Assembly: GCF_000020365.1 (NCBI RefSeq)
Contig: NC_012108.1
Span: 1,612,001 to 1,676,000, forward strand
DNA: 64,000 nucleotides
Reading direction: 5' to 3'
From: Desulforapulum autotrophicum HRM2
Lineage (GTDB): Bacteria; Desulfobacterota; Desulfobacteria; Desulfobacterales; Desulfobacteraceae
The position numbers and the translations under genes are program-made. Position 1 is the first letter of the stretch; the number at the start of each line of letters is the position of its first letter. A model generated the notes under the pieces. It had not been told where the DNA came from. It worked only from the letters and a program-made list of their open reading frames with translations, and made no database searches. Positions 43,972-52,348 of the stretch are shown here, piece after piece.

Positions 43972-44341
43972 GGCTCCTCACAAGGGGGTTAGCAGATCCC
44001 CTTTCCTATGCTTCGGGGACGGACATCTCACAGGAATAAAATTTAACTTACAAAAACGGAGAATGCCATTTCAGGGATGCTGAATCTCTTCAGCTTTCCG
44101 ACGCTTCAATAATAATATCAAATATGGTGAATCCTTTTGTGCGCTCTTGGGATAACACCTATACCCTTAAGATTAGAGAGTAACCTGCCTTTTGTCAATA
44201 ACTCCTGAACACTTTCGAGCCCCCCGACGTTTACCATTCCGGTCAGGGGAACCCAAGGGGGATGGTACTATCGCCTGCCCGGTATCATCGTGTTTTATCG
44301 TTTGTTGAGACCCCATCCATACCCTGCTCCGGCCATGCCGG
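43972..44341. other. 370-bp gap with repeat remnant
   Basis: No gene seen. The right part (from 44216) belongs to the dispersed repeat family. The left part shows nothing recognisable. Confidence 0.5.
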
Positions 44342-44346
44342 TTATC
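44216..44346 (-). repeat. Partial copy of the nested-repeat element plus GGCCATGCCGGTTA end
   Basis: On the minus strand the block ATACCGGGCAGGCGATAGTA and then GGTAAACGTCGGGG matches 14249-14315 closely. The adjoining CTGCTCCGGCCATGCCGG with GTTA matches the repeats at 14748 and 20089. The TTA at the repeat end supplies the TAA stop of the next gene. Confidence 0.65.
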
Positions 44347-45379
44347 CGGACATCCACACGCCATAGCGCAGCCGCCAGACAATGGCCGGCACAACGGCCA
44401 GGGCCAGAAAAACAAGCTGTGCCAGGGTGATTTTCGTTGCTGCCTGCCGGCAACGATTCAATGATCTTCGGTAAACGCCGGTGTCGTGCTTCACCAAAAC
44501 AGGAAGCATGAAGATCGTAATCCCCTCCATGCCGATGATGGCCATGGCGCCATACAGGGGATAACCCACCAGGTGATGCACCGGAAGAAACAGGCACCAC
44601 GGGCAATGGTGATGCAGCACTTCATAGTGATAGGCGGACAGGACATTGACCAGTACCAGGGCCGAAACCGGCAGCCACAGCCCGGTGACAAGGGCAAGCA
44701 GGGATCTTGTTCGGGGGCGGTCAATCCGTGAAACGCTTAAAGTCACGGACAGAATGAAAAGCAGAATGTTCAGCACAATAAAAGCCGTGAGCCACACATT
44801 GTCCCCCAGCCCGAAAAGAGTTGTTGCCTGTTCCACGGTTGAAAACTGATCGTAAACAACGGCACAGCAGTCCACGGGCTGGTTGGGCCGGATACCTGCA
44901 AACGCTTCATAGGTCTGTTTTAAGGTTAACACCGCCAGAACGGGAATAACGAGGAACAGGCGGGCGGAAATCTGGGTTAACGGCATCTCCGGGAGCGCTC
45001 GATTAAGCTTGTCCAGTTCATACCACAGCTTCATCAACAACAGCAAAAGACCGGTATACAGCAGCAACCGGTTGCTGCCGTCGGCAGACATTGCCTGGCA
45101 CACACCGGTACCGCACATGGCGCCGGGAATATCCTCATGGAAAATATTGGCAATCCCAAACACAAGGACAACCCCGGCGAACAACCATAAGAAAAAAGCC
45201 GCCCTTCCCAGGATGGAGGCGCCTTCCGCCTGTGTTTCCAGGGTCAGCTGCCGGCGGTCTGCCACAAGGGGATGCCAGTTCAATGCCGTGTTCACCCATG
45301 TGGGGCAGGCCACTAGCAATAGAATCAGCGCCATGAGCTGTGCAGATATGACGGCCAGCAGCAGGGGATGCCAGAACAT
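44342..45379 (-). CDS. Cysteine-rich polytopic membrane protein of unknown family
   Basis: Inner membrane protein of 345 residues with about eight hydrophobic segments, the first at residues 7-25 and the last near 320-338. Loops hold possible metal- or thiol-active sites: MCGTGVC (about residue 87), PVDCC (about 174) and HHHCPWC (about 260). The last recalls CxxC disulfide/quinone enzymes such as DsbB/VKOR, but I do not see a true family match. It is the last gene of a leftward cluster with an ABC exporter and a NosL protein, so a role in metal handling or thiol redox in the periplasm is plausible. Confidence 0.7.
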   Translation of the reverse strand: MFWHPLLLAVISAQLMALILLLVACPTWVNTALNWHPLVADRRQLTLETQAEGASILGRAAFFLWLFAGVVLVFGIANIFHEDIPGAMCGTGVCQAMSADGSNRLLLYTGLLLLLMKLWYELDKLNRALPEMPLTQISARLFLVIPVLAVLTLKQTYEAFAGIRPNQPVDCCAVVYDQFSTVEQATTLFGLGDNVWLTAFIVLNILLFILSVTLSVSRIDRPRTRSLLALVTGLWLPVSALVLVNVLSAYHYEVLHHHCPWCLFLPVHHLVGYPLYGAMAIIGMEGITIFMLPVLVKHDTGVYRRSLNRCRQAATKITLAQLVFLALAVVPAIVWRLRYGVWMSG

Positions 45380-45387
45380 GGTGGGCC

Positions 45388-46074
45388 TCAGGAATCCATC
45401 TGATTCAGGACACCGTTTTCCAGCCGGTAACCCACGATCTGTTCCGGGAGCGTGTCCAGGGTTAAACCATGGGCGGCAACGATCACAACGGCATTCTGGC
45501 AGGCATGGTGGTACAGCAGGTCCATCATCTGTCGGCTGCTCTCTTCATCCAGATGGGCAAAGGGTTCGTCGGCAAATATAAAGTCCGGGTGGTTGACAAT
45601 GGCCCTTGCCATGGATGTTTTCTGGCGTTCCCCCCCTGAAAGGGAGCTGGCTAAACTTGTGGCATGGTTCAGGATGCCCACCTTTTCAAGGGCTTCCATG
45701 CTCTGGCTGCGGCATGTGGACAGGGTGCGACCCAGGGGAATCAACGGCAGCATGACATTTTCCAGCACGGTCAGGTCATGGAGAAGATGATCGTGCTGGA
45801 ACACAATGCCCGCCTGGCGCCGCCATCGGTCCCTGTGGGGGCCGGTCCACCGGGAAATTGCCTGGTCGTTTACGATCACCTCACCGGATGTCGGACGGCT
45901 GAGCCCTGAAAGGGTGCTGAGCAGGGTGGTTTTGCCGGCACCCACCGGGCCGGTGATGATGTTTATTCGTCCCGCCTGGAAATTGCCATTGAGTTTGTCC
46001 AGGATTGTGCGGTTTTTCCCGTTGCCCATGGGGAAGGAAACGCACAAATCCCGGCAGGTAATTGTGGCATTCAT
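45388..46074 (-). CDS. LolD/MacB-type ABC transporter ATP-binding protein
   Basis: ATPase of 228 residues. Walker A GPVGAGKTTLLSTL, Q-loop in GIVFQHDHLLHDLTVLENV, signature LSGGERQKTSMARAIV, Walker B DFIFADEPFAHLD. The sequence fits the LolD/MacB/FtsE group that works with FtsX-like permeases. Its start overlaps the end of the permease gene by 4 nt. The substrate may be a lipoprotein, metal-carrying ligand or peptide. Confidence 0.92.
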   Translation of the reverse strand: MNATITCRDLCVSFPMGNGKNRTILDKLNGNFQAGRINIITGPVGAGKTTLLSTLSGLSRPTSGEVIVNDQAISRWTGPHRDRWRRQAGIVFQHDHLLHDLTVLENVMLPLIPLGRTLSTCRSQSMEALEKVGILNHATSLASSLSGGERQKTSMARAIVNHPDFIFADEPFAHLDEESSRQMMDLLYHHACQNAVVIVAAHGLTLDTLPEQIVGYRLENGVLNQMDS

Positions 46075-47219
46075 CGGCTGCCTGCATCGTTGATCATATC
46101 ATGGACATCGGCGGTGGCGCCCTTTAATGCCGGCAAAAAAGCAGACACAATCACCGGTACCAGCATCAGGGCGGTCACTTCCAGCACAACGGTGGCAGCT
46201 CCGGTGGGTTCCAGGTAAAGGGAGGGAGGCAGGGTGGTCCAGCCAAGGAAAAAATCCGCCAGCAATCCTGCGCCGGGCCCGTAAACCAGAACAAAGGCCA
46301 GACAGATGCCGGCAGCGGCCGAAGGCAGGCAGACAAATAATTCCCGATACATTTGAAACCAGACAATGTCGCCGGTGGTCCAGCCCATTGCCTTCATAAT
46401 GCCAAGGTCCGATTGCCGGCCCATTGATTTCCGGGTGTTTACCGCAACCAGAAGGCACAGGGCCAGCACCGCAGGAATCACGGCGATGGCCACCAGGGTT
46501 CTGAGGCGATTCAAACGGCCGGCACTAAGCCCCTGGCTCTGGAGCCTTGTGACACATGCCACGGGCCAGGCAAAGGCAGCGGTCAGGTCTGACAATATGG
46601 CACCCTGCTCACTCTCATGGAAAACGTCAATGGCCAGATCACAGGCATAACCCCGGTCAAGACCGATGAGCTGCCCGGCATCTTCGGGATTCATCAGTAC
46701 CAGGTCGTGGGTAAACAGGCTGGTTCCTTGAGGCAGCCGGTCAATGATCTGGTATTGTCGGCTGATTTTCCCTTCCAGTTGAAGGGTGTCGGCAGATTGA
46801 CCGGCCAAAACCCCGAACCCGATGATCACCTCACCCGGGCCCGGCAACCGGGTCACCTGGCCGGCAAGGGCTTCGGGCAGTCGGTCATCTAATATGCCCA
46901 CCATGGTCAACGGTCCCTGGGGGCCGCTGACCAGGCCCCATATTCTAGGCCTGACAGAAACAACCCCGATAACATTTTCTGCAGCCTGTACCGACGACTG
47001 AACCGGCAGGGGACAAAAGCCTGTGGGATCAAGGCGTCTCAGGACAATGGAAGGCGTGGACGTTAACAGGGTGTTCAGGGTATCGTGCAGGGCCCGGGGA
47101 AACAGCAGCAGGGTTCCCAGGATTGCAACCGTCAATGTCAAGGTGATGCCAAGGAGAAGGGATTCAAAGGGCCGCCGCAAAAGATCCCTGAAGGCCCAGA
47201 TCTGCATGGTATTAAACAT
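46071..47219 (-). CDS. FtsX-like ABC transporter permease
   Basis: Membrane subunit of 382 residues. An N-terminal membrane helix (LLLGITLTLTVAILGTLLLFP) and a periplasmic MacB-like domain come first. Three C-terminal helices (VAIAVIPAVLALCLLVA, a segment near ELFVCLPSAAAGICLAFVL, and VVLEVTALMLVPVIVSAFLPAL) follow, with the cytoplasmic coupling region GRQSDLGIMKAMGWTTGDIVWFQ. The start is ATG 47219, in a TGATG overlap with the upstream small gene. A longer frame to 47432 would run inside that gene. Confidence 0.88.
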   Translation of the reverse strand: MFNTMQIWAFRDLLRRPFESLLLGITLTLTVAILGTLLLFPRALHDTLNTLLTSTPSIVLRRLDPTGFCPLPVQSSVQAAENVIGVVSVRPRIWGLVSGPQGPLTMVGILDDRLPEALAGQVTRLPGPGEVIIGFGVLAGQSADTLQLEGKISRQYQIIDRLPQGTSLFTHDLVLMNPEDAGQLIGLDRGYACDLAIDVFHESEQGAILSDLTAAFAWPVACVTRLQSQGLSAGRLNRLRTLVAIAVIPAVLALCLLVAVNTRKSMGRQSDLGIMKAMGWTTGDIVWFQMYRELFVCLPSAAAGICLAFVLVYGPGAGLLADFFLGWTTLPPSLYLEPTGAATVVLEVTALMLVPVIVSAFLPALKGATADVHDMINDAGSR

Positions 47220-47551
47220 CAGTCCTTTGATGGCATTCCTCCCCTTGCCGGGTTGAGGCTGCCGACCACCATGTTTTCCAGGGACGCGTCCATCAATGGC
47301 AGGTAGGGGCTCTGACGCCGGTCGATGATCACACCGGCATAACCGTTGTTTCGTAATACATGTCCTGATGGAACAACGGCAGGGGTCTGGAGGGTTAAAG
47401 ATTTGATCCACATATGGGTTTTCTGCCGACAATGGCCATGGATATCGAGACTGAGTATGGCAATAACAGCCATGGCCATGACGCTTACCAGGGCTATCAC
47501 CACAAGGCCCTGTCCGGCTGTGTCCAATCGATCCCTGGATGCACGCTTCAT
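47219..47551 (-). CDS. Small single-span membrane protein of the NosL/ABC cluster
   Basis: Protein of 110 residues, family not recognised. One membrane helix at about 15-37 (GLVVIALVSVMAMAVIAIL) is preceded by basic residues, so the remaining ~70 residues should be periplasmic. The gene is tightly placed: it begins 1 nt after the NosL gene stop and its stop overlaps the permease start. That makes it a real gene and a likely accessory of the exporter. Confidence 0.75.
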   Translation of the reverse strand: MKRASRDRLDTAGQGLVVIALVSVMAMAVIAILSLDIHGHCRQKTHMWIKSLTLQTPAVVPSGHVLRNNGYAGVIIDRRQSPYLPLMDASLENMVVGSLNPARGGMPSKD

Positions 47552-48112
47552 TTATTCAGCCATTTTCCTGCCGGTCATTTCATACCATTTGGCATCATTG
47601 AGATCCTCTAACAGCACCTGGGTTTTACCGCCATGGCGTTTTTTAAACACCTTGAGGTGACGTTCATCCAGAACGGGCACAAGGGCGGGTCCCATGGGGC
47701 CAATGACATCCGACCCATATACAAAGATCGTGTCACGGGCGTCCATCTGCCGGCCGGAAAAGTATTCCCTGACAATGGGTCGTTCAAGCATATCCCCTGG
47801 CGTTCCCAGGTATATTTCAGGGTGCATCCAGGACCGAATCATGCAGCCGACACTGCAGAAATAATAAGTGTCCGTGTTTTTCAACTGGATGGCACAATTA
47901 AATTTCGGGTACTGGATCGAATTCATTCCACAAACCGGGCAATGGTCCCCGTGGCTTACCTGCATCTGCCTGTTTTCGTCCAGGGGCTTGAGGCCGGCTT
48001 TGGGATGTTTTCCGTCGGAAGCCGCAGCCACCCCCACCCACAGCAGCACCAGGACAACTGCAAATAAAATTGCCCTGGTACCCTTTGCTCGTTTAGTAAA
48101 ATGCTTTAACAA
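47552..48112 (-). CDS. nosL: NosL-family protein
   Basis: Protein of 186 residues. An N-terminal membrane/signal segment (AILFAVVLVLLWVGVAAAS) precedes a NosL domain with the metal motif CPVCGM, the CSVGCMIRSW block, DARDTIFVYGSDVIGPMGPALVP and a late EMTGR. NosL proteins bind Cu(I) and deliver it to periplasmic enzymes. There is no nitrous oxide reductase here, so another client must exist. First gene of the leftward NosL-ABC cluster, divergent from the SafE-like gene. Confidence 0.9.
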   Translation of the reverse strand: MLKHFTKRAKGTRAILFAVVLVLLWVGVAAASDGKHPKAGLKPLDENRQMQVSHGDHCPVCGMNSIQYPKFNCAIQLKNTDTYYFCSVGCMIRSWMHPEIYLGTPGDMLERPIVREYFSGRQMDARDTIFVYGSDVIGPMGPALVPVLDERHLKVFKKRHGGKTQVLLEDLNDAKWYEMTGRKMAE

Positions 48113-48255
48113 ATTTTCTCCTTTTTTTCGGGTGCAGGATCATCTCGAACCCTGCTCGCTTTTGGGCAGAGGCTTCCTTGTGTTGACGCAATACCCCACA
48201 GTCTGTACTATACGCCCAGGCCATAATCAACCCAATTAATTGGAACCCCTTGTCT

Positions 48256-48942
48256 ATGGAAACATCCTCCCTGTTGTCCTTATTTCTTCTGGGCCTGTCC
48301 GGAACCGGCCATTGCCTTGGCATGTGTGGTCCCCTTGTACTTGCCTTTCCCGGAAAGTCCGGAAAATTTGATTCCCATCTATGTTACCACGCCGGCCGGA
48401 TTTTCACCTACACGGTCATTGGTGTCCTCATGGGAAGTCTTGGCCTGGCACTGGCAAAGCTTGTCTCGGTTACAGGACTTGACTACCTGGCAACCCTGGC
48501 CCGCATCCAATTGGTCTTTTCTTTGCTGGCAGGCATTTTTCTGGCGATCTTTGGCCTTGGCCAGCTGGGCATCCTGGGTCAGTCTGAATGGCTGATCATA
48601 TCAAATCCCCAGATCATACCCGGTTACCGCTTTATTGTACGTTCGGCCTTTAAACGATCCGACCGCTGGTTAATGGTGGTTACCGGGATGTTCATGGGCT
48701 TCATACCCTGCGGCCTTTCCTTTGCAGCCTTTTCAAGGGCATTGGCTGCCAGCCGGCCAATGGAGGGCGGCGCGTTTCTTTTTGCCTTTGGCCTGGGCAC
48801 ACTTCCGGGTCTGCTGCTGCTGGGTACGGGGGCCTCGGTCATGGCCCGCCGCTATCGTCGGCACTTTGATCTTCTTTCGGGCATGCTCATGATCGGCATG
48901 GCCGCATCCCTCATCCTGGACGGGGTTGCAGCCCTATTTTAA
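48256..48942 (+). CDS. SafE/UreH-like membrane transport protein
   Basis: Membrane protein of 228 residues with about six helices. The opening LSGTGHCLGMCGPLVLAF carries the H-C-x-G-M-C-G-P metal-like motif seen in TauE/SafE-type proteins that accompany copper or cytochrome oxidase maturation genes. Later IPCGLSFAAFSRALA and GLGTLPGLLLLG repeat the fold. ATG 48256 is used; a TTG 6 nt upstream is possible. It lies between NosL genes, consistent with metal trafficking, which is inferred. Confidence 0.85.
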   Translation: METSSLLSLFLLGLSGTGHCLGMCGPLVLAFPGKSGKFDSHLCYHAGRIFTYTVIGVLMGSLGLALAKLVSVTGLDYLATLARIQLVFSLLAGIFLAIFGLGQLGILGQSEWLIISNPQIIPGYRFIVRSAFKRSDRWLMVVTGMFMGFIPCGLSFAAFSRALAASRPMEGGAFLFAFGLGTLPGLLLLGTGASVMARRYRRHFDLLSGMLMIGMAASLILDGVAALF

Positions 48943-49908
48943 TCATTCCGCTATTTTGATGACCTCAAGGGGATACCGCCACCCCGGGACAATCTTTTCA
49001 ATGGTGACCTCACCATAGCCTGCAACCATGCCGCCGTTTTCAGCCGCAAATTGTGTTGCTTCGCCCATTGAGTTAAAGGGAAACGCCTCATACCCCATGG
49101 GGCCGAAGATCTTTGAAGATCCGATCACATAAAATGCGGTCCGCCCACTGGTCCATATGCCGGAATTGCGATCCACCACCCAGATCAGGAAGGGTTCCAC
49201 AGGCTTTTCTAAATACAGGGACTGATTGCCCAGAAAGGCGAACAGACACTGGGTCGAGCAGAAGTGAAAGGTTTTTCCGTTCTTTAATTGCAGTTGGGAT
49301 TTACCATGGGGATAGCGGGCCGGAAACATATTGCAGACCGGGCATCGGTCGGTTGGGGAGGGTTCAACGATTTTACCCTTTTTAATCTGCCGTTCCTTGA
49401 CCATCTTGTTCTCTTTTAGAACGCTGGATTTGGCCGCTGCAAGGGCGTTTGGAAAATCAAGGACCTCACCGCCGCATTGTTTGGCAAATTCGACCGCTTT
49501 GGCCTTATCGTCAAACACGATTTTTGATACCGGGCTCATGGTGCCTGCTGCGGTCGACCCCATGACGATAAACGCCTCGCCTGCCGGTATCATCTTGCCG
49601 GGTTCGTGGTAGACCGAGAGCATAACATCAGTAGGACTTTCACCTGTTTTAATAATCCAGTCGGCCAGGCAATGGAACGAACAGACCTGATCCACCCCCT
49701 GGTAAGGTTTAAACGTAATCCAGGTTCGCGCCCACATTGGCCGGACCATGCCGCAAATCGGGCATTGCCCCTGGAATTCATTTTGCGGCGGCATCAAAGG
49801 ATGGAGCACCTTGCAGTCCATTGCATTCACACCAGGGAGAAATACGGCCAGGGACAGGGGAGTTAATGAGATGGTTTTTAAAAACTGGCGGCGTTTGATC
49901 GGTTTCAT
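48943..49908 (-). CDS. Exported protein with two NosL domains
   Basis: Protein of 321 residues. The start KRRQFLKTISLTPLSLAVF with the following segment looks like a Tat signal. Two NosL-like domains follow: the first with CPICGM (about residue 49) and CSFHCLADW, the second with CPVCNM (about 195) and CSTQCLFAFLG. The MGSTAAGTMSP and IGSSKIFGPMGYEAFP blocks repeat in the two halves. A tandem arrangement could hold two metal ions or pass one along. It converges with the SafE-like gene, ending directly beside it. Confidence 0.85.
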   Translation of the reverse strand: MKPIKRRQFLKTISLTPLSLAVFLPGVNAMDCKVLHPLMPPQNEFQGQCPICGMVRPMWARTWITFKPYQGVDQVCSFHCLADWIIKTGESPTDVMLSVYHEPGKMIPAGEAFIVMGSTAAGTMSPVSKIVFDDKAKAVEFAKQCGGEVLDFPNALAAAKSSVLKENKMVKERQIKKGKIVEPSPTDRCPVCNMFPARYPHGKSQLQLKNGKTFHFCSTQCLFAFLGNQSLYLEKPVEPFLIWVVDRNSGIWTSGRTAFYVIGSSKIFGPMGYEAFPFNSMGEATQFAAENGGMVAGYGEVTIEKIVPGWRYPLEVIKIAE

Positions 49909-49931
49909 TTCATATCCTTATCAAAAATTAT

Positions 49932-50026
49932 ATGGGGTCAGGCTTGGCTTATTGGCATTGTTGTTGGGAGTTCTGGCCTTGAATAGATCGTGGTCAATAA
50001 CGCCAATAAGCCAAGCCTGACCCCAT
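49932..50026. repeat. 95-bp palindromic mini-element (GGGGTCAGGCTTGGC ends)
   Basis: The ends are perfect inverted repeats of 25 bp beginning ATGGGGTCAGGCTTGGC and reaching GCTTATTGGC. About 45 bp of unrelated sequence lie between. The ends resemble repeats commonly found with IS200/Y1-type transposases in deltaproteobacterial genomes, by recollection. No transposase is present. Confidence 0.75.
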
Positions 50027-50040
50027 CCGTTACAGCAGAG

Positions 50041-50276
50041 GCCCCCGGCGGGCGATGGGATCGGCCCATTGGAACCCAAAGGCGATCAGCCCTTTTGCCC
50101 TGGCGGGCGTTAAGAAGCGCAGGCTGTTTGAGGACTTTAGCCCGCAGTTCCTGCGCTTTAGACCGGCAGGGCAAAAGGGCCGCCGACGGTCCCGGGCCGG
50201 TCCCATCGCCCGTCGGGGGCGGGATTATACCATTTTCATTATTCATTATTCGTTGTGCCAACAGCCCGTCATGGCC
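50041..50276 (-). repeat. Nested inverted-repeat element, copy 2
   Basis: The 55-bp core at 50107-50161 is the exact reverse complement of 14334-14388. It is flanked by imperfect inverted arms of about 65 bp (CTTTTGCCCTGGCGG on the left against CCGGCAGGGCAAAAG on the right; GGCGATGGGATCGG against CCGGTCCCATCGCC). The arms differ from those of copy 1. The right end (TTCATTATTCGTTGTG and CATGGCCGCTA) belongs to the end family and supplies the TAG stop of the next gene. Confidence 0.65.
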
Positions 50277-50277
50277 G

Positions 50278-51156
50278 CTATACAACATCAGCCAGGGCTT
50301 CCTCCAGGTCCTCAAACAGGAACGCATACCCTGCATCCTGGATTTTCCGGGGCAGGATCTTTTTCCCGGCCAGCAGCAGTTCTTCGCCCATCTGCCCCAT
50401 CAACAGCTTGATGGCTGCCGCCGGCATTGGGAAAATAGTCGGCCGGTTCAGCACCCGGCCCAATGCCTTTGTGAACTGCTGGTTGGTTACAGGGCCGGGG
50501 GCGGTGCCGTTAACCGGGCCCTGAATGCCGTCGTGTTCAATACAATAGAGAATAATGCCGATCAAATCACGGATATGAATCCAGGACATCCATTGGGTCC
50601 CCGAGCCCATGCGTCCCCCGGCGCCCAGTTTAAACGGGGTTAACATCTTGGCCAAGGCCCCGCCGTTTCCAAGGACAACACCCGTCCGCAATAAACAGGT
50701 CCGAATGCCCATCGGCTCTGCCTTGAGCGCAATGGCTTCCCATTGTCGGCAGATCTGGCTGGAAAAGCTGTCGTCACCGGCCCCTGTTTCGTCAATGGGA
50801 TCGTTGGTTCTGCCCGTCCCATAATACCCAATGGCTGAGCCGCTGATGAACACGTGGGGTTTTGTCTCTATCCTGGCAAAGTAGTCGATCAGGGCCTGGG
50901 TGGTGTCCAGGCGGCTGCTGAGGATGCGTTGTTTCTGTTGATCGGTCCACCGTTTATTTACAATGGGTTCACCGGCCAGGTTGATCACGGCATCAAAAAC
51001 CATATCCAGGTTGGCCAGGGAATCAATCCCCTGGACGGGCGGTTTTATTCGTTCAGGGTGCCGGCTCACCACCACCAGGTGATGCTGATCTTCCACCAGC
51101 CGGGAACAAAGGGCTGAGCCGATAAATCCGGTGCCGCCGGTAATGAGTATGTTCAT
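50278..51156 (-). CDS. SDR-type NAD(P)-dependent epimerase-like protein (TIGR01777/YfcH family)
   Basis: Protein of 292 residues. The N-terminal Rossmann motif GGTGFIGSALCSRL and the family blocks VINLAGEPI, RWTDQQKQRILSSR, ISGSAIGYYG (catalytic YxxxK variant), LLRTGVVLG and MSWIHIRDL, ending with a region where SLEDLEEAL-like residues close the chain. ATG 51156 has GGAG upstream. Function of the family is not settled. It lies downstream of cydAB and the DUF2474 gene. Confidence 0.9.
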   Translation of the reverse strand: MNILITGGTGFIGSALCSRLVEDQHHLVVVSRHPERIKPPVQGIDSLANLDMVFDAVINLAGEPIVNKRWTDQQKQRILSSRLDTTQALIDYFARIETKPHVFISGSAIGYYGTGRTNDPIDETGAGDDSFSSQICRQWEAIALKAEPMGIRTCLLRTGVVLGNGGALAKMLTPFKLGAGGRMGSGTQWMSWIHIRDLIGIILYCIEHDGIQGPVNGTAPGPVTNQQFTKALGRVLNRPTIFPMPAAAIKLLMGQMGEELLLAGKKILPRKIQDAGYAFLFEDLEEALADVV

Positions 51157-51225
51157 TTTTTTTGCTCCAGGGTAAGAAACTTGAAAACAGATAATTGCCA
51201 AGTCCCTGACGTTTTTTCAGGTTGT

Positions 51226-51345
51226 TTATCCCAGCCGGACGATCCAGCGGGTAATGGCGGCCACCAGGGCAACCGAAATCAGACCGCCGCACCAGAGGGC
51301 CGCAAACCAGAGCCATTGTTTGATTTTGTCAGTAGGCGCTTTCAT
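51226..51345 (-). CDS. DUF2474/CydX-like micro-protein of cytochrome bd oxidase
   Basis: A 39-residue frame: charged start MKAPTDKIKQ, then one hydrophobic helix (WLWFAALWCGG, LISVALVAAI) and a basic end RWIVRLG. Length, the WLWF start of the helix and the position directly after cydB (17-bp overlap) fit the DUF2474 subunit of CIO-type bd oxidases, the counterpart of CydX. Confidence 0.75.
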   Translation of the reverse strand: MKAPTDKIKQWLWFAALWCGGLISVALVAAITRWIVRLG

Positions 51346-52348
51346 GGGAACTCTTGCCCCGGAATAACCAGTAACAATAGCCGGTATAGGCCAGCACAAC
51401 CGGCAGCATGATCACCGCCCCCACCAGCAGGAGGGACTGTGATTCCGGTGCGGCCGCGGCCTGGCTGAAGGTCACCTGGTAGGGTACCAGCCAGGGCCAG
51501 GTACTGATGCCGATGCCGATGTAGTTCATCAGGAAAATCCCCTGGATCAGGAAAAAGGGCCGGTATTCATTCTGGTGGCGAAGATCCCGCCACAATAACC
51601 AGAACAGGATTATGCACGAGATCGGCATGATCCCGAGATAAGCAAAATGGGGCAGACTGAACCACAATTCCCGGATCCTCGGATCCATGATGGGCATGCA
51701 AAGGCTTACCAGTCCCATGAAAAAGGCCACATGCCAGAACAGATAACCGGTGCACTTGCGGGCCCAGGCCTGGGTTACATCTTCGGTTTTCATGATCAGC
51801 CAGGTCGCCCCCAGGAGGGCATAACCGGCCACCAGGGCCACCCCTGTCATGACACTGAAGGCGTTGAGCCAGTCAAAGGGCCCGCCGCTGAAGGATCTTC
51901 CGGTGACGCTGATCCCCTGGACAAAGGCGCCCAGGATCATTCCCTGGGTCATGGTGGCAACCAGTGATCCCAGATGGAACACGTAGCCCCAGCGTTTCTT
52001 GGACCGGTCGTGGGCCTTGAACCTGAATTCAAAGGAGACTCCCCTTAAAATCAGACCCAGGAGCATCAGGATGATGGGAATATAGAACGCCGGCATCAAA
52101 ATGGCATAGGCCAGGGGAAAGGCGGCAAAAAGTCCGCCGCCGCCCATCACCAGCCAGGTTTCATTTCCGTCCCAGAACGGTGCAATGGATGTCATCATGC
52201 GGTCCTGGCATTTTTCAGACGGGGCAAAGGGAAACAGGATGCCGAGCCCCAGGTCAAAGCCGTCCAGCAGCACATACAGGAAAACAGCCGTAGCGATCAA
52301 TGCATACCAGACAAGGGGCAGATCAATGAATCCTTGAAAACTAAACAT
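51329..52348 (-). CDS. cydB: Cytochrome bd quinol oxidase subunit II
   Basis: Membrane protein of 339 residues with about nine helices. LPLVWYALIATAVFLYVLLDGFDLGLG is the characteristic N-terminus (written in part), followed by APFWDGNETWLVMGGGGLFAAFP in fragments and EFRFKAHDRSKKRWG. It forms the oxidase with CydA, reducing oxygen to water with quinol. The start overlaps the cydA end by 8 nt. In an anaerobe it serves oxygen defence. Confidence 0.96.
   Translation of the reverse strand: MFSFQGFIDLPLVWYALIATAVFLYVLLDGFDLGLGILFPFAPSEKCQDRMMTSIAPFWDGNETWLVMGGGGLFAAFPLAYAILMPAFYIPIILMLLGLILRGVSFEFRFKAHDRSKKRWGYVFHLGSLVATMTQGMILGAFVQGISVTGRSFSGGPFDWLNAFSVMTGVALVAGYALLGATWLIMKTEDVTQAWARKCTGYLFWHVAFFMGLVSLCMPIMDPRIRELWFSLPHFAYLGIMPISCIILFWLLWRDLRHQNEYRPFFLIQGIFLMNYIGIGISTWPWLVPYQVTFSQAAAAPESQSLLLVGAVIMLPVVLAYTGYCYWLFRGKSSHESAY

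Larger units (their letters stand above)
49909..50277. other. 369-bp gap filled by repeats
   Basis: No gene seen. The space is almost wholly made of a 95-bp palindromic element and copy 2 of the nested-repeat element. Confidence 0.6.
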
